64,000 bases of DNA, from assembly GCA_965219515.1 (NCBI GenBank), contig OZ244776.1:4030001-4094000 (forward strand). Direction: 5' to 3'. The notes under the pieces are model-generated. The model was not told the origin of the DNA and did not search any database. It saw only the letters and a program-made list of their open reading frames with translations. Source of the stretch: Ilyomonas sp965219515 (GTDB lineage: Bacteria; Bacteroidota; Bacteroidia; Chitinophagales; Chitinophagaceae). Both the position numbers and the translations under genes were made by a program. The first letter of the stretch is position 1; every line of letters begins with the position of its first letter. Positions 1 through 7,643 of this stretch are shown one piece after another.

Positions 1-1
1 A

Positions 2-439
2 CTGGATGATATTTTGCATTACAATACTTTTACCTTCGGGCTGGAAGAACTGCTGCGCTATGCCGACCGGAATTCGATGGCGCATTCGCGCGAAATCCGT
101 CTGCCGTTTTTGCAGCACGAGCTTGTAGAATTCTTTTTTTCTTTACCGGCGGCAATGAAAGTAAAAGATGGTTTTACCAAATGGATATTGCGAAAAAGTG
201 TGAATCATCTGCTGCCCCAAAATATTGTTTGGCGAAAAGATAAAACTGGTTACGAACCGCCTCAAAAGCAATGGATGCAGAGCAAAACGGTTGTGGAAAT
301 GATTATGGAAAGCCGAAAAAAACTGGTAGAAAAAGATGTACTTGATAAAGGACTTCTATCTAAAAAAATTAACGTAAAAGGCGCGCATGAAAAAGATAGT
401 TTTGATTTTCGGTATCTGAGCGCAGCAGCAATTTTATAA
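2..439 (+). CDS. asnB: Asparagine synthase (glutamine-hydrolysing), C-terminal part
   Basis: The reading frame is open from base 2 and enters from outside the window, so only about 145 C-terminal residues are present. The segment RYADRNSMAHSREIRLPFL matches the end of the AsnB synthetase domain, where an aspartyl-AMP intermediate is made from aspartate and ATP and then amidated. Family knowledge: the N-terminal glutaminase domain (catalytic Cys2) would lie upstream and cannot be seen. The downstream part (FTKWILRKSV, then WRKDKTGYEPPQ) is the usual end of the family. The stop at 437-439 is followed directly by a large inverted repeat. The family call is safe; whether the enzyme makes free asparagine or acts in cell-surface glycan synthesis cannot be judged from this part. 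Confidence 0.85.
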   Translation: MDDILHYNTFTFGLEELLRYADRNSMAHSREIRLPFLQHELVEFFFSLPAAMKVKDGFTKWILRKSVNHLLPQNIVWRKDKTGYEPPQKQWMQSKTVVEMIMESRKKLVEKDVLDKGLLSKKINVKGAHEKDSFDFRYLSAAAIL

Positions 440-443
440 TGAC

Positions 444-586
444 GGCTGTGCGAGAAGTCTCCGGACGTCGCACCTGTTATGTTCTTCAAAGTCTGCGACT
501 TTATTAATATAAGAAGTGACATTTTTCCGAGTCAGAGACTCAGAAGAACATAGCACATACGAAGTCCGGAGACTTCGTACAGCAGT
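444..586. repeat. Large imperfect inverted repeat, MITE- or REP-like
   Basis: Two arms of roughly 55-60 bp face each other between the asparagine synthase stop and the next start. The left arm (about 444-502) and the reverse complement of the right arm (about 529-586) share the blocks GAAGTCTCCGGAC and TATGTTCTTC in the same order. Smaller palindromes sit inside, for example GAAGTCCGGAGACTTC near 561 and GAGTCAGAGACTC near 529. There is no open frame. It fits a non-autonomous repetitive extragenic element that folds into a long hairpin; it could also end transcription of the upstream gene. Confidence 0.6.
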
Positions 587-621
587 AAACAAACTCAATT
601 AACAAGTAACATCAACAAACA

Positions 622-1773
622 ATGAATAAAACGATTGGCTTAGGAACAAAAATGATTCATGCCGGTGCAGAACCCGATCCGTCAACCGGTGCCATTATGA
701 CGCCCATTTACCAGACTTCAACGTATGTGCAGGAAGCGCCGGGCGTAAACAAAGGCTACGAATATGCACGCTCGCAAAACCCAACCCGCTTTGCTTTGGA
801 ACGTGCGGTGGCAGCAATAGAAAATGCCAAACACGGACTGGCATTCAGCAGCGGCGTAGCGGCAACCGACGCGATAATAAAATTATTGCAACCCGGCGAT
901 GAAGTGATTGCCGGCAGTGATATGTATGGCGGCACGTACCGGTTGTTTACCAAAGTGTTTGCAAAGTTTGGAATCAAATTTCATTATGTAAATATGCACG
1001 ATGCAAACAACATCAAACCTTATATTAATGAGCATACAAAACTCATCTGGACAGAAACACCTACCAATCCGCTGATGAACATCACCGACATTGAAGCCGT
1101 TGCCAGCATTGCAAAACAGCACAACATATTGGTTTGTGTTGACAATACCTTCGCTTCGCCATATCTGCAAAACCCGCTGGATTTGGGTGCTGATATTGTG
1201 CTTCATTCAGCCACAAAATATCTCGGCGGGCACAGCGATGTAATTCAGGGTTGCCTGGCTATGAATGATGATAAACTGATTGCTGATTTATATTTTATAC
1301 AAAAAAGCTGCGGTGCTGTTCCCGGTCCGCAGGATTGTTTCCTGGTATTGCGTGGCATTAAAACCTTGCATGTGCGTATGCAGCGGCACTGCGAAAACGG
1401 GGAAAAAATTGCGCATTATTTACGCAACCACGATAAGGTTGAAACAGTGTATTGGTGCGGCTTTGAAGATCATCCCGGCTATGCCGTTGCCAAAAAGCAA
1501 ATGCGCGGTTTTGGCGGCATGATGAGCTTTGCTTTAAAAGACAACAGTTTGGAAGCTACCATGAAAGTATTGACATCAACAAAGCTGTTTGCCTTGGCGG
1601 AAAGCTTAGGCGGCGTGGAATCGTTAATTAATCATCCGGCTTCCATGACACATGCTTCGATACCAAGAGAAGAACGGTTAAAAAATGGGTTGACAGATTC
1701 ATTAATCCGCTTAAGCGTTGGCATTGAAGATGCGGAGGATTTAATAGATGATTTGAAGGTAGCGATTGGATAA
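622..1773 (+). CDS. Cystathionine gamma-synthase / gamma-lyase family PLP enzyme
   Basis: A 383-residue protein of the Cys/Met-metabolism PLP-dependent family, at the usual full length. The PLP lysine is K199 in SATKYLGGHSD. The phosphate-binding region FSSGVAATDA and the substrate-binding YEYARSQNPTR are intact, as is the C-terminal RLSVGIEDAEDLIDDL. Family members catalyse beta- or gamma-replacement or elimination in transsulfuration (cystathionine synthesis or cleavage, or methionine gamma-lysis). Sequence alone does not separate synthase from lyase, so no symbol is given. The ATG at 622 follows the inverted repeat. A Crp/Fnr-type regulator gene follows 48 bp later on the same strand, but no functional link is evident. 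Confidence 0.9.
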   Translation: MNKTIGLGTKMIHAGAEPDPSTGAIMTPIYQTSTYVQEAPGVNKGYEYARSQNPTRFALERAVAAIENAKHGLAFSSGVAATDAIIKLLQPGDEVIAGSDMYGGTYRLFTKVFAKFGIKFHYVNMHDANNIKPYINEHTKLIWTETPTNPLMNITDIEAVASIAKQHNILVCVDNTFASPYLQNPLDLGADIVLHSATKYLGGHSDVIQGCLAMNDDKLIADLYFIQKSCGAVPGPQDCFLVLRGIKTLHVRMQRHCENGEKIAHYLRNHDKVETVYWCGFEDHPGYAVAKKQMRGFGGMMSFALKDNSLEATMKVLTSTKLFALAESLGGVESLINHPASMTHASIPREERLKNGLTDSLIRLSVGIEDAEDLIDDLKVAIG

Positions 1774-1821
1774 ACTGAATTGATTGTTTGCCCAACTTAA
1801 CACTAGTAAAGCAACTTGTTA

Positions 1822-2412
1822 ATGACACCCGATCTTCTTCTCAGCAATATTGCCAAACATATTACTCTTATTGAAGAAGAACCACACTATGTTACTTCTT
1901 TATTTACGTATAAAGAAGTGGCTAAAAAGAATTTGGTTTTACAAGAAGGGCAGGTTTGCCAGTACATCAGTTATGTTCAATCAGGTGCTTTAAGGGCTTA
2001 TTGTATTGACAAAGAAAACAAAGAAGTTACGGTTATGTTTGCCGTAGCAGATTGGTGGGTAACCGATATGTTTTGTTTCGTAAACGTTAAACCTGCCATG
2101 ATGTACATTGAAGCCATAGAGGACAGTTGCATTTTTCAATTGAGTAAAGACAACTTAGATAAACTCTTTGAAACGCTGCCGAAGTGGGAGCGCTTCTTTA
2201 GGATATTAATGCAGAATGCCTACATAAGAGAGCAGCTTCGGATGATGGAAACTTTATCTTTATCAGCCAAAGAAAGATACGATAAGTTCTTAGCTAAATA
2301 TCCGCAGATCGCACAACAAGTTACACAAAAACAGATTGCCTCTTATCTCGGTATTACGCCTGAATTTTTAAGTGCTATCCGTAAAAAGAAAATGAGGAAA
2401 ACGCTTTCTTAA
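1822..2412 (+). CDS. Crp/Fnr-family transcriptional regulator
   Basis: About 196 residues. The N-terminal half is a cyclic-nucleotide-binding-like beta-roll (LQEGQVCQYISYVQSGALR, then the EDSCIFQLSKDNL segment). A dimerisation helix follows, then a C-terminal winged helix-turn-helix with QKQIASYLGITPEFLSAIRK as recognition region. The ATG at 1822 is preferred over an in-frame TTG at 1816. Bacteroidota carry many such regulators, most of which lack the residues needed for cAMP binding, so the ligand is unknown. It is shorter than E. coli CRP and ends soon after the HTH. The next gene starts 61 bp downstream. Confidence 0.88.
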   Translation: MTPDLLLSNIAKHITLIEEEPHYVTSLFTYKEVAKKNLVLQEGQVCQYISYVQSGALRAYCIDKENKEVTVMFAVADWWVTDMFCFVNVKPAMMYIEAIEDSCIFQLSKDNLDKLFETLPKWERFFRILMQNAYIREQLRMMETLSLSAKERYDKFLAKYPQIAQQVTQKQIASYLGITPEFLSAIRKKKMRKTLS

Positions 2413-2473
2413 TCTATCTTAATTTTTCTTTCTTAGTCACTCTTTTTCTTTGCATAAATAATCAATTGAAACG

Positions 2474-2830
2474 ATGCTGATACTCATTGCCGGACCCTAC
2501 AGAAGCGGTACCAACGATGATCCCGAATTAATGCAAGAAAACCTGCGCAGGCTGGAAGCCGTTGCCTTGCCCCTGTTTAAAAAAGGACATGTTCCCATGA
2601 TTGGTGAATGGGTGGCACTGCCTTTAATTCAGTTAGCCGGCGCAACAAAACCCGGCGATGTGGCGTGGGAAGAAATACAATACCCGGTGGCGCACCGGTT
2701 ACTCCAAAAATGCGATGCAGTATTGCGGATTGAAGGCGCTTCCAAAGGCGCCGATGAAGATACAAGAGTCGCTAAAGAGCGCGGCCTGCCCGTTTATTTT
2801 AATGTAGAAGATATACCGGATGCAGAATAA
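2474..2830 (+). CDS. DUF4406 protein, nucleoside 2-deoxyribosyltransferase-like
   Basis: A 118-residue protein starting MLILIAGPYRSG, the glycine-rich first strand and loop of the DUF4406 / nucleoside deoxyribosyltransferase-like fold. Further conserved stretches are GHVPMIGEWVALPL and CDAVLRIEGASKGADED, the latter resembling the fold's substrate-binding edge. The reaction is unknown; the related fold binds nucleosides or nucleotide sugars. Its last 11 bp overlap the start of nudK, so the two are almost certainly translationally coupled. Partnership with a nucleotide-sugar pyrophosphatase suggests nucleotide or nucleotide-sugar salvage, which is inference. Confidence 0.8.
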   Translation: MLILIAGPYRSGTNDDPELMQENLRRLEAVALPLFKKGHVPMIGEWVALPLIQLAGATKPGDVAWEEIQYPVAHRLLQKCDAVLRIEGASKGADEDTRVAKERGLPVYFNVEDIPDAE

Positions 2831-3401
2831 GAATGTCATCATTCGCGATAGCGAAATCTTGTCCAGCAATTGGTACACACTTAGGAAAATTACTTTCGAT
2901 TATCTAAGTAAAAACGGTTGCTGGCGAACACAAAGCCGGGAAGCTTACGACCGGGGCAATGGCGCCACAATTTTGTTGTATAACCGGAACATGCAAACTG
3001 TTATTGTAACCCGGCAATTCCGGCTGCCGACTTATATAAACGGCAATGAAACCGGGATGCTGATAGAAACCTGCGCCGGGCTTTTGGATAAAGACAATGC
3101 AGAAAACTGCATCAAACGCGAAACGGAAGAAGAAACCGGTTATTTGGTTTCGGATGTTCAAAAAATATGGGAAGCTTATATGTCGCCGGGTTCGGTAACA
3201 GAGTTGCTTTATTTTTTTATTGCAGAATATTCATCTGCCATGAAAATAGGTAATGGCGGCGGTGTGGCGCATGAAGAGGAATACATTGAAGTGCTGGAAA
3301 TTCCTTTCAATACCGCTTTGGAGATGATTGATAGGGGCGAAATAAAAGATGGCAAAACCATCATGCTGCTGCAATACCTAAGGCTGAAAAATATCTTGTA
3401 A
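2820..3401 (+). CDS. nudK: GDP-mannose pyrophosphatase, NudK-type Nudix hydrolase
   Basis: A 193-residue Nudix protein that follows E. coli NudK along its length: RQFRLPTYINGNETGMLIE, then CAGLLDKDN, then RETEEETGY, then MSPGSVTELL and the C-terminal GEIKDGKTIMLLQYL. The Nudix helix glutamates are present. NudK hydrolyses GDP-mannose to GMP and mannose 1-phosphate. The ATG at 2820 lies inside the end of the DUF4406 gene. A mannose-6-phosphate isomerase lies 0.6 kb downstream on the other strand, which fits a mannose or GDP-mannose theme. The gene converges with the DUF6580 gene with only 14 bp between stops. Confidence 0.9.
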   Translation: MQNKNVIIRDSEILSSNWYTLRKITFDYLSKNGCWRTQSREAYDRGNGATILLYNRNMQTVIVTRQFRLPTYINGNETGMLIETCAGLLDKDNAENCIKRETEEETGYLVSDVQKIWEAYMSPGSVTELLYFFIAEYSSAMKIGNGGGVAHEEEYIEVLEIPFNTALEMIDRGEIKDGKTIMLLQYLRLKNIL

Positions 3402-3415
3402 TCTATTGCCTATCG

Positions 3416-3982
3416 TTAGCTTAATTGCGGTTTAAAAACACCTTTACTTTTTAGTAAAAAATATCCGCCAAATAACACTGCCGAAAAGATAATCGTAGCA
3501 TACAGGCTGTTCGGATAAAACGGCAGCGCATCGTTGTAACACATCAGCAAACCCTGAAATGTTTTAGGACGTTCAAGTCCGCCACCACCAAGCCACACAA
3601 AAAAATTCGACAATAAAAAATATACGGTTGGCGCAGCCAAAGAAGCCAATAATACATTGACAACTTTGATCTTTTTAATTAAAAATCCAAGGGTAGTAAG
3701 CAGTGCAAACAAAAGATAATTTAACCACTGTCCTCCATAAAAACCCTGCAAGGTTGTAACGCCTGTATGATAGAGAATTTCATACAAAACATCACTGATA
3801 AACATAGACAATAAGGGCAATAGAAAAGCAAGTTTCTTATCTTTTATAAAGATGGCGCCGCCAAAAATCGCCATGGCATATTGCGGCGCAAAACCAAACG
3901 GTCTGCCGGGTATCACGCGGTATAATGAAGCAACAAGTATCAGCAATAAAAAAGACAGTAAAACAGAACGGTTGTATTTCAT
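3416..3982 (-). CDS. DUF6580-family membrane protein
   Basis: A 188-residue integral membrane protein with about five hydrophobic segments and the family pattern RPFGFAPQYAMAIFGGAIF near the N-terminus. Other family-like stretches are FISDVLYEILYH and GGQWLNYLLFALL. The fold recalls small substrate-binding (ECF S-component-like) membrane proteins, but the substrate is unknown. It starts 32 bp after the manA stop on the same strand, so it is probably the second gene of a manA operon. The ATG at 3982 is the only plausible start. Confidence 0.8.
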   Translation of the reverse strand: MKYNRSVLLSFLLLILVASLYRVIPGRPFGFAPQYAMAIFGGAIFIKDKKLAFLLPLLSMFISDVLYEILYHTGVTTLQGFYGGQWLNYLLFALLTTLGFLIKKIKVVNVLLASLAAPTVYFLLSNFFVWLGGGGLERPKTFQGLLMCYNDALPFYPNSLYATIIFSAVLFGGYFLLKSKGVFKPQLS

Positions 3983-4014
3983 CTTGATTGAATAAACAGC
4001 GGCAAAAATAAAGG

Positions 4015-5232
4015 TTATGGCTCAGGAACAAAAGCTTTGTAAAGCAACATATTTTCTAATGCCGTAATGGTAAATGTTTCATCCGGCAAAACGGCGAACG
4101 ACTGCCCGTGATGAACCGATAATTTATTACTGCCTGCCACTTCTGCCTTACCATATATCACGGTGCCTATTTCTAAAGAGGTCGTTTTGTTTTGTATGCT
4201 TTCGCCACGCTGTAAATCAATTTTATGAATACCGAAATCAGTTACCGGGCAAGGATAATTTTTTTCCGATGCGCCAATACTTTCACCCTTCATTACATTC
4301 GGTACAATAGCTTCAAATGATATGTGCTTCATCAGTTCCGGCACATCCACATGCTTCGGCGTTAAGCCACCGCGCAGCACGTTATCGCTGTTGGCCATGA
4401 GTTCTACATTCTGTCCTTCCAGATAGGCATGCGGTAAACCCGCGCCCTGAAAAATACCTTCGCCTTCTCTTACATTCACGATGTTGAAAAAATAAATGGA
4501 ATAAACACCGCGGTCAATATCTTCAATCTCTTCTCCGTTTTGAAACAGTTTCGCCACCCACCAGCCAGGCTCGGTCTTATCGGTTTCATCTTTTTGCTTC
4601 CGTTCAATTTCTCTTTTAACCAAAGGCAGTAACTGATGGTTTACTTCCTGCTGCGATAAATTCATCACATGCTCGTACAAAGTTCTATAATCGCCGTTGT
4701 TGAAAAAAGGAATCAGGTATTCCAGTTCCGGCACCGAGCGCAACATAGTTTCTAGTTTCTCTTTTTCGAGGAAGCCGTGCAACAGCCAGAAATCACTCAA
4801 TGCCACCATTACTTCAGGTTTGTGATTTTTGTCTTTGTAGTTGCGGTGCGAGGCGCCGATGAGCACGCCGCCTGCTTCTTCTTCCTCAAACCCAATGGCA
4901 GCAGCTGCCTTTGTCGGGTGCACCTGTATGCTCAGCATATCTTTTACATCCAATATCTTTAGCAGGTAAGGCAGATCGCTAAAATATTGTCGTGCGCCTT
5001 TACTTAAAAATTCCTGCGGATATTCGCTGATGAGTTGCTGCAGCGATAGCTCGCCATTGCGTGTAATCACGGTTGCGGAAGCCGACGGGTGCGCGCCCAG
5101 CCAGTACTCTGCATACGGCTGATGTTCTGTATTTTCGATGCCGAGCCAGGCGGGTATAAAATCATATCCGCCCCAGGCATAATGCTGAACCTTTCCTTTC
5201 AGCAACAGTATTTTTTCCTGAATAAAACTCAT
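4015..5232 (-). CDS. manA: Mannose-6-phosphate isomerase, class I
   Basis: A 405-residue enzyme interconverting mannose 6-phosphate and fructose 6-phosphate. Zinc-site segments of the type I family are visible: SIQVHPTKAAAA, HKPEVMVALSDFWLLHGF, and GAGLPHAYLEGQNVELMAN followed by NVLRGGLTPKHVDV. The ATG at 5232 is preferred over an in-frame TTG at 5250, because the protein then begins MSFIQEKILLLKG and leaves room for the divergent yraN start. Only 18 bp separate the two start codons. The downstream partner is a DUF6580 membrane protein. It supplies mannose 6-phosphate for GDP-mannose, which nearby NudK would degrade. Confidence 0.92.
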   Translation of the reverse strand: MSFIQEKILLLKGKVQHYAWGGYDFIPAWLGIENTEHQPYAEYWLGAHPSASATVITRNGELSLQQLISEYPQEFLSKGARQYFSDLPYLLKILDVKDMLSIQVHPTKAAAAIGFEEEEAGGVLIGASHRNYKDKNHKPEVMVALSDFWLLHGFLEKEKLETMLRSVPELEYLIPFFNNGDYRTLYEHVMNLSQQEVNHQLLPLVKREIERKQKDETDKTEPGWWVAKLFQNGEEIEDIDRGVYSIYFFNIVNVREGEGIFQGAGLPHAYLEGQNVELMANSDNVLRGGLTPKHVDVPELMKHISFEAIVPNVMKGESIGASEKNYPCPVTDFGIHKIDLQRGESIQNKTTSLEIGTVIYGKAEVAGSNKLSVHHGQSFAVLPDETFTITALENMLLYKAFVPEP

Positions 5233-5250
5233 GGCTGCAATATTAATCAA

Positions 5251-5604
5251 ATGGATAACAAAAGTACGGGCAATAAAGGTGAGGATTTAGCAGTTGACTA
5301 TTTAATAAAAAAAGGTTACACCATCCTGCACCGCAACTGGCGTTTCAAATATTGGGAGGTTGACATTATTGCTTCCAAAGGAAAATTTCTGCATTTCTTT
5401 GAAATTAAAACCCGCACTTCCGATAAGTATGGCAAACCCGAAGAAAGCATCAGCGCCAAAAAAATGAATAACCTGAAAAACGCTGCCGAAGAATATCAAT
5501 ATCTGCATCCGCAATGGCATTACCTGCAATTTGATGCGCTTGCCATTACCTTGTTTTATAATCGCGAGCCAGAGTTTTTTTTGATTGAAGACGTTTATTT
5601 CTGA
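5251..5604 (+). CDS. YraN family protein (UPF0102, endonuclease-like fold)
   Basis: A 117-residue protein with the UPF0102 pattern GNKGEDLAVDYLIKKGY, then WRFKYWEVDIIASKG, FFEIKTRTSDKYG and KKMNNLKNAAEEY. These give the restriction-endonuclease-like D-x(n)-ExK core (E in WEVDII, EIK in FFEIKTRT). No biochemical role is established for most members; a DNA or Holliday-junction role has been proposed. The ATG at 5251 gives the family length. The start lies 18 bp from the divergent manA start, so promoters must overlap the neighbouring coding sequence. A dispersed repeat begins directly after its stop. Confidence 0.88.
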   Translation: MDNKSTGNKGEDLAVDYLIKKGYTILHRNWRFKYWEVDIIASKGKFLHFFEIKTRTSDKYGKPEESISAKKMNNLKNAAEEYQYLHPQWHYLQFDALAITLFYNREPEFFLIEDVYF

Positions 5605-5711
5605 GAATAGAACACGAGTAAACACAGACTTGCGTGCATGGATGTTTAAGATGTAATATTTGCTCATTATCTTTTAAAATAATTTATCAAACACCTGTAT
5701 TTATCTGTGCT
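5605..5711 (+). repeat. Dispersed 3'-flank repeat, copy 1 (after yraN)
   Basis: This stretch begins right after the yraN stop and aligns, on the same strand, with the sequence following hemW (from 37602) and with the reverse complement of the sequence following pgi (38850 down to about 38752). Shared blocks include AATAGAACAC, ACTT followed by CATGGAT, AATAATTTA and TTTATCTGTG. There is no coding content. It fits a repetitive extragenic element that settles in 3' untranslated regions. Confidence 0.5.
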
Positions 5712-5742
5712 GTCCGTAAGAGAAATTCTGAATTATCCTTGT

Positions 5743-5760
5743 GCTATTTTGCAAAATAGC
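5743..5760. promoter_or_regulatory. 18-bp perfect palindrome at the fabH promoter
   Basis: GCTATTTTGCAAAATAGC is a perfect 18-bp palindrome. Its centre holds the TTTG that could serve as the -33 element of the fabH promoter, and a TACTTTTG box lies 16 bp further on. A symmetric site at this position is what a dimeric repressor or activator would bind. There is no loop, so a transcript terminator is unlikely. The binding protein is unknown. Confidence 0.5.
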
Positions 5761-5783
5761 TACTCCAAAGTTTTATACTTTTG
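5748..5783 (+). promoter_or_regulatory. Predicted promoter of fabH
   Basis: The -7 box TACTTTTG (5776-5783) fits the Bacteroidota TAnnTTTG consensus exactly. A TTTG at 5748-5751 is a possible -33 element with 24 bp between, slightly longer than usual. The fabH ATG is 25 bp downstream of the -7 box. Confidence 0.45.
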
Positions 5784-5808
5784 CCGCCTTAACTATCTAT
5801 CTCACCGA

Positions 5809-6807
5809 ATGAATAAAACAAAAGCAGCCATCACAGCCGTTGGCGGTTACGTTCCTCCCGATAAACTTACCAATGCAGATCTTTCAAAAATGGTTGACAC
5901 CAGCGACGAATGGATACAAGCCCGAACCGGTATTAAAGAAAGAAGAATCTTAAAAGGTGAAGGAAAAGCTACCAGCGATCTTGCTGCACCTGCGGTACAA
6001 GACCTCCTCACAAAAAAAAATCTGAATCCCGAAGATATTGAGTGCATCATTTGCGCCACCGTTACGCCCGATATGATTTTTCCTGCCACCGCCAATCTGA
6101 TTTCTAAAAAAGTAGGTGCGGTAAATGCGTTTGGCTACGATATTGCGGCGGCGTGCAGCGGTTTTTTATTTGCGTTAAGCACCGGCGCAGCCTTCATAGA
6201 AAGTGGGCGTTATACCAAAGTGATTGTGGTTGGTGCCGATAAAATGAGCGCCATCGTAGATTATACTGATCGTAGTACCTGCATTCTGTTTGGCGATGGC
6301 GCGGGCGCAGTTTTGCTGGAACCGGCAACAGACGGAACCGGATTGCAGGACAGCCTTTTAAAAAGCGACGGCAATGGTGCCGATTCTTTGCGCATGGCGG
6401 CTGGCGGCTCGTTGCGGCCGGCTTCGATAGAAACTGTAACCGCCAAACAGCATTATATTTTTCAGGAAGGCAAAACGGTTTTTAAATATGCCGTTACCGG
6501 CATGGCAGATGTATCGGAAGAAATTTTAAAACGAAATAACCTGACTGGCAGTGATATTGCCTGGCTGGCGCCGCATCAGGCAAACATGCGCATCATACAA
6601 GCTACTGCCGACCGCATTGGGTTGCCCATAGAAAAAGTAATGCTGAACATTGAGCGCTACGGAAACACAACGGCCGCCACCATTCCGCTTTGTTTGTGGG
6701 ATTGGGAAAAGCAACTGAGAAAAGGAGATAATATAATTATGGCGGCTTTTGGCGGCGGCTTTACGTGGGGCGCTTCCTGGCTTGTCTGGAATTATGACGG
6801 TAAGTAA
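5809..6807 (+). CDS. fabH: 3-oxoacyl-ACP synthase III (beta-ketoacyl-ACP synthase III)
   Basis: A 332-residue KAS III enzyme that starts fatty acid synthesis by condensing acetyl- or branched acyl-CoA with malonyl-ACP. The catalytic triad is intact: C116 in AACSGFLFAL, H256 in APHQANMRII, N286 in GNTTAATIP, with the usual 30-residue His-Asn spacing. The ATG at 5809 starts MNKTKAAITAVGGYVP, as expected, and lies downstream of a consensus -7 box. An earlier in-frame start would place 34 non-homologous residues in front. It is monocistronic by spacing. The 18-bp palindrome in its promoter hints at regulation of lipid synthesis. Confidence 0.95.
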   Translation: MNKTKAAITAVGGYVPPDKLTNADLSKMVDTSDEWIQARTGIKERRILKGEGKATSDLAAPAVQDLLTKKNLNPEDIECIICATVTPDMIFPATANLISKKVGAVNAFGYDIAAACSGFLFALSTGAAFIESGRYTKVIVVGADKMSAIVDYTDRSTCILFGDGAGAVLLEPATDGTGLQDSLLKSDGNGADSLRMAAGGSLRPASIETVTAKQHYIFQEGKTVFKYAVTGMADVSEEILKRNNLTGSDIAWLAPHQANMRIIQATADRIGLPIEKVMLNIERYGNTTAATIPLCLWDWEKQLRKGDNIIMAAFGGGFTWGASWLVWNYDGK

Positions 6808-6858
6808 ATTTTACAAAGTCTCCGCAAACAGCCAGGCGGTTATGCAGCGTTTTTTGCT

Positions 6859-7491
6859 TTGATTCCTGAAAGAAATATTACATTGATTACAATAATAGCC
6901 GGCAGGCAATCTTTTGCGCGTTACAGTTTTATCGTGTTTGCTTTTCTGCTGTTTTCATGTGTTAATGATCAACCTGCGAAAGAAGCCAATGCATCGGATG
7001 CCACATCGGTTTATTACCCGATTAACAGCTACATCCGGCAGCAGATAAAAGAGGTAGATACCACGCCTTATTTTTTATATCGCCTTACTACGGTTAACGG
7101 AAAAAAAGATTCTGCGGTTATCAGTCGTGCAACATTTGATGCCGAAACCAAACATTTTTTATTGCCTGAATTGGAAGATCAATCCTTCAAAACCAATTTC
7201 ACCGAATCGGTTTTTGAAGATGAAAGCACGGGCAGTATTACGCTTACCTACACGCCGAAAAGTAAAAAGAATAGTATGCAAAATGCAAGTGTGTTGCTGG
7301 ATAAAGACAATCAGAAGGTAAAATGGATTTTCATCAGTACGCTAAGCAGCAACGCCGACAGCACTTTAATACAGCGCATTGGCTGGAAGGGTGATAAGCG
7401 TTGTTATATAAATACGAGCGTTAGTTATAAAGACAAACCGCAAACCCAACGCCAGCTTCAGTTTGTGTGGAATGATAAGGAAACAGAATGA
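6859..7491 (+). CDS. Putative lipoprotein of unknown function
   Basis: About 210 residues with a basic, then hydrophobic leader ending in the lipobox-like FLLFSC, followed by a polar linker. It is therefore probably a secreted lipoprotein anchored through the cysteine near residue 34. The mature part is rich in Thr, Ser and Lys and carries a beta-type pattern (STGSITLTYTPKSKK), and I recognise no domain. The start is uncertain: no ATG precedes the leader, so a TTG at 6859 or 6883 must be used. It sits 51 bp after fabH on the same strand. Coding character is clear; function is unknown. Confidence 0.65.
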   Translation: MIPERNITLITIIAGRQSFARYSFIVFAFLLFSCVNDQPAKEANASDATSVYYPINSYIRQQIKEVDTTPYFLYRLTTVNGKKDSAVISRATFDAETKHFLLPELEDQSFKTNFTESVFEDESTGSITLTYTPKSKKNSMQNASVLLDKDNQKVKWIFISTLSSNADSTLIQRIGWKGDKRCYINTSVSYKDKPQTQRQLQFVWNDKETE

Positions 7492-7600
7492 TTTTGGCTT
7501 TTGCTAAAAAGTTACAAAGACACAAACATTTTTATAGTTTTCGTTTACATTTTTTCGCTTTGAAAAGCGGTTCATTTTTAAACAACTTTTTAGCTCCATT

Positions 7601-7634
7601 TTTGCTACAATTTTTCGCAACAAAAGTAAATTTG
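7601..7634 (+). promoter_or_regulatory. Predicted promoter of uvrC
   Basis: TTTG at 7601-7604, a 22-bp spacer and TAAATTTG at 7627-7634 match the -33 / -7 pattern of Bacteroidota promoters. The uvrC ATG follows only 9 bp after the -7 box, so the transcript would have a very short leader or none. Confidence 0.5.
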
Positions 7635-7643
7635 TTGTAATCT

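Noticed and set aside
5089..5250. Upstream extension of the yraN frame
   Set aside because: It lies antisense within manA and the YraN family N-terminus begins at 5251.
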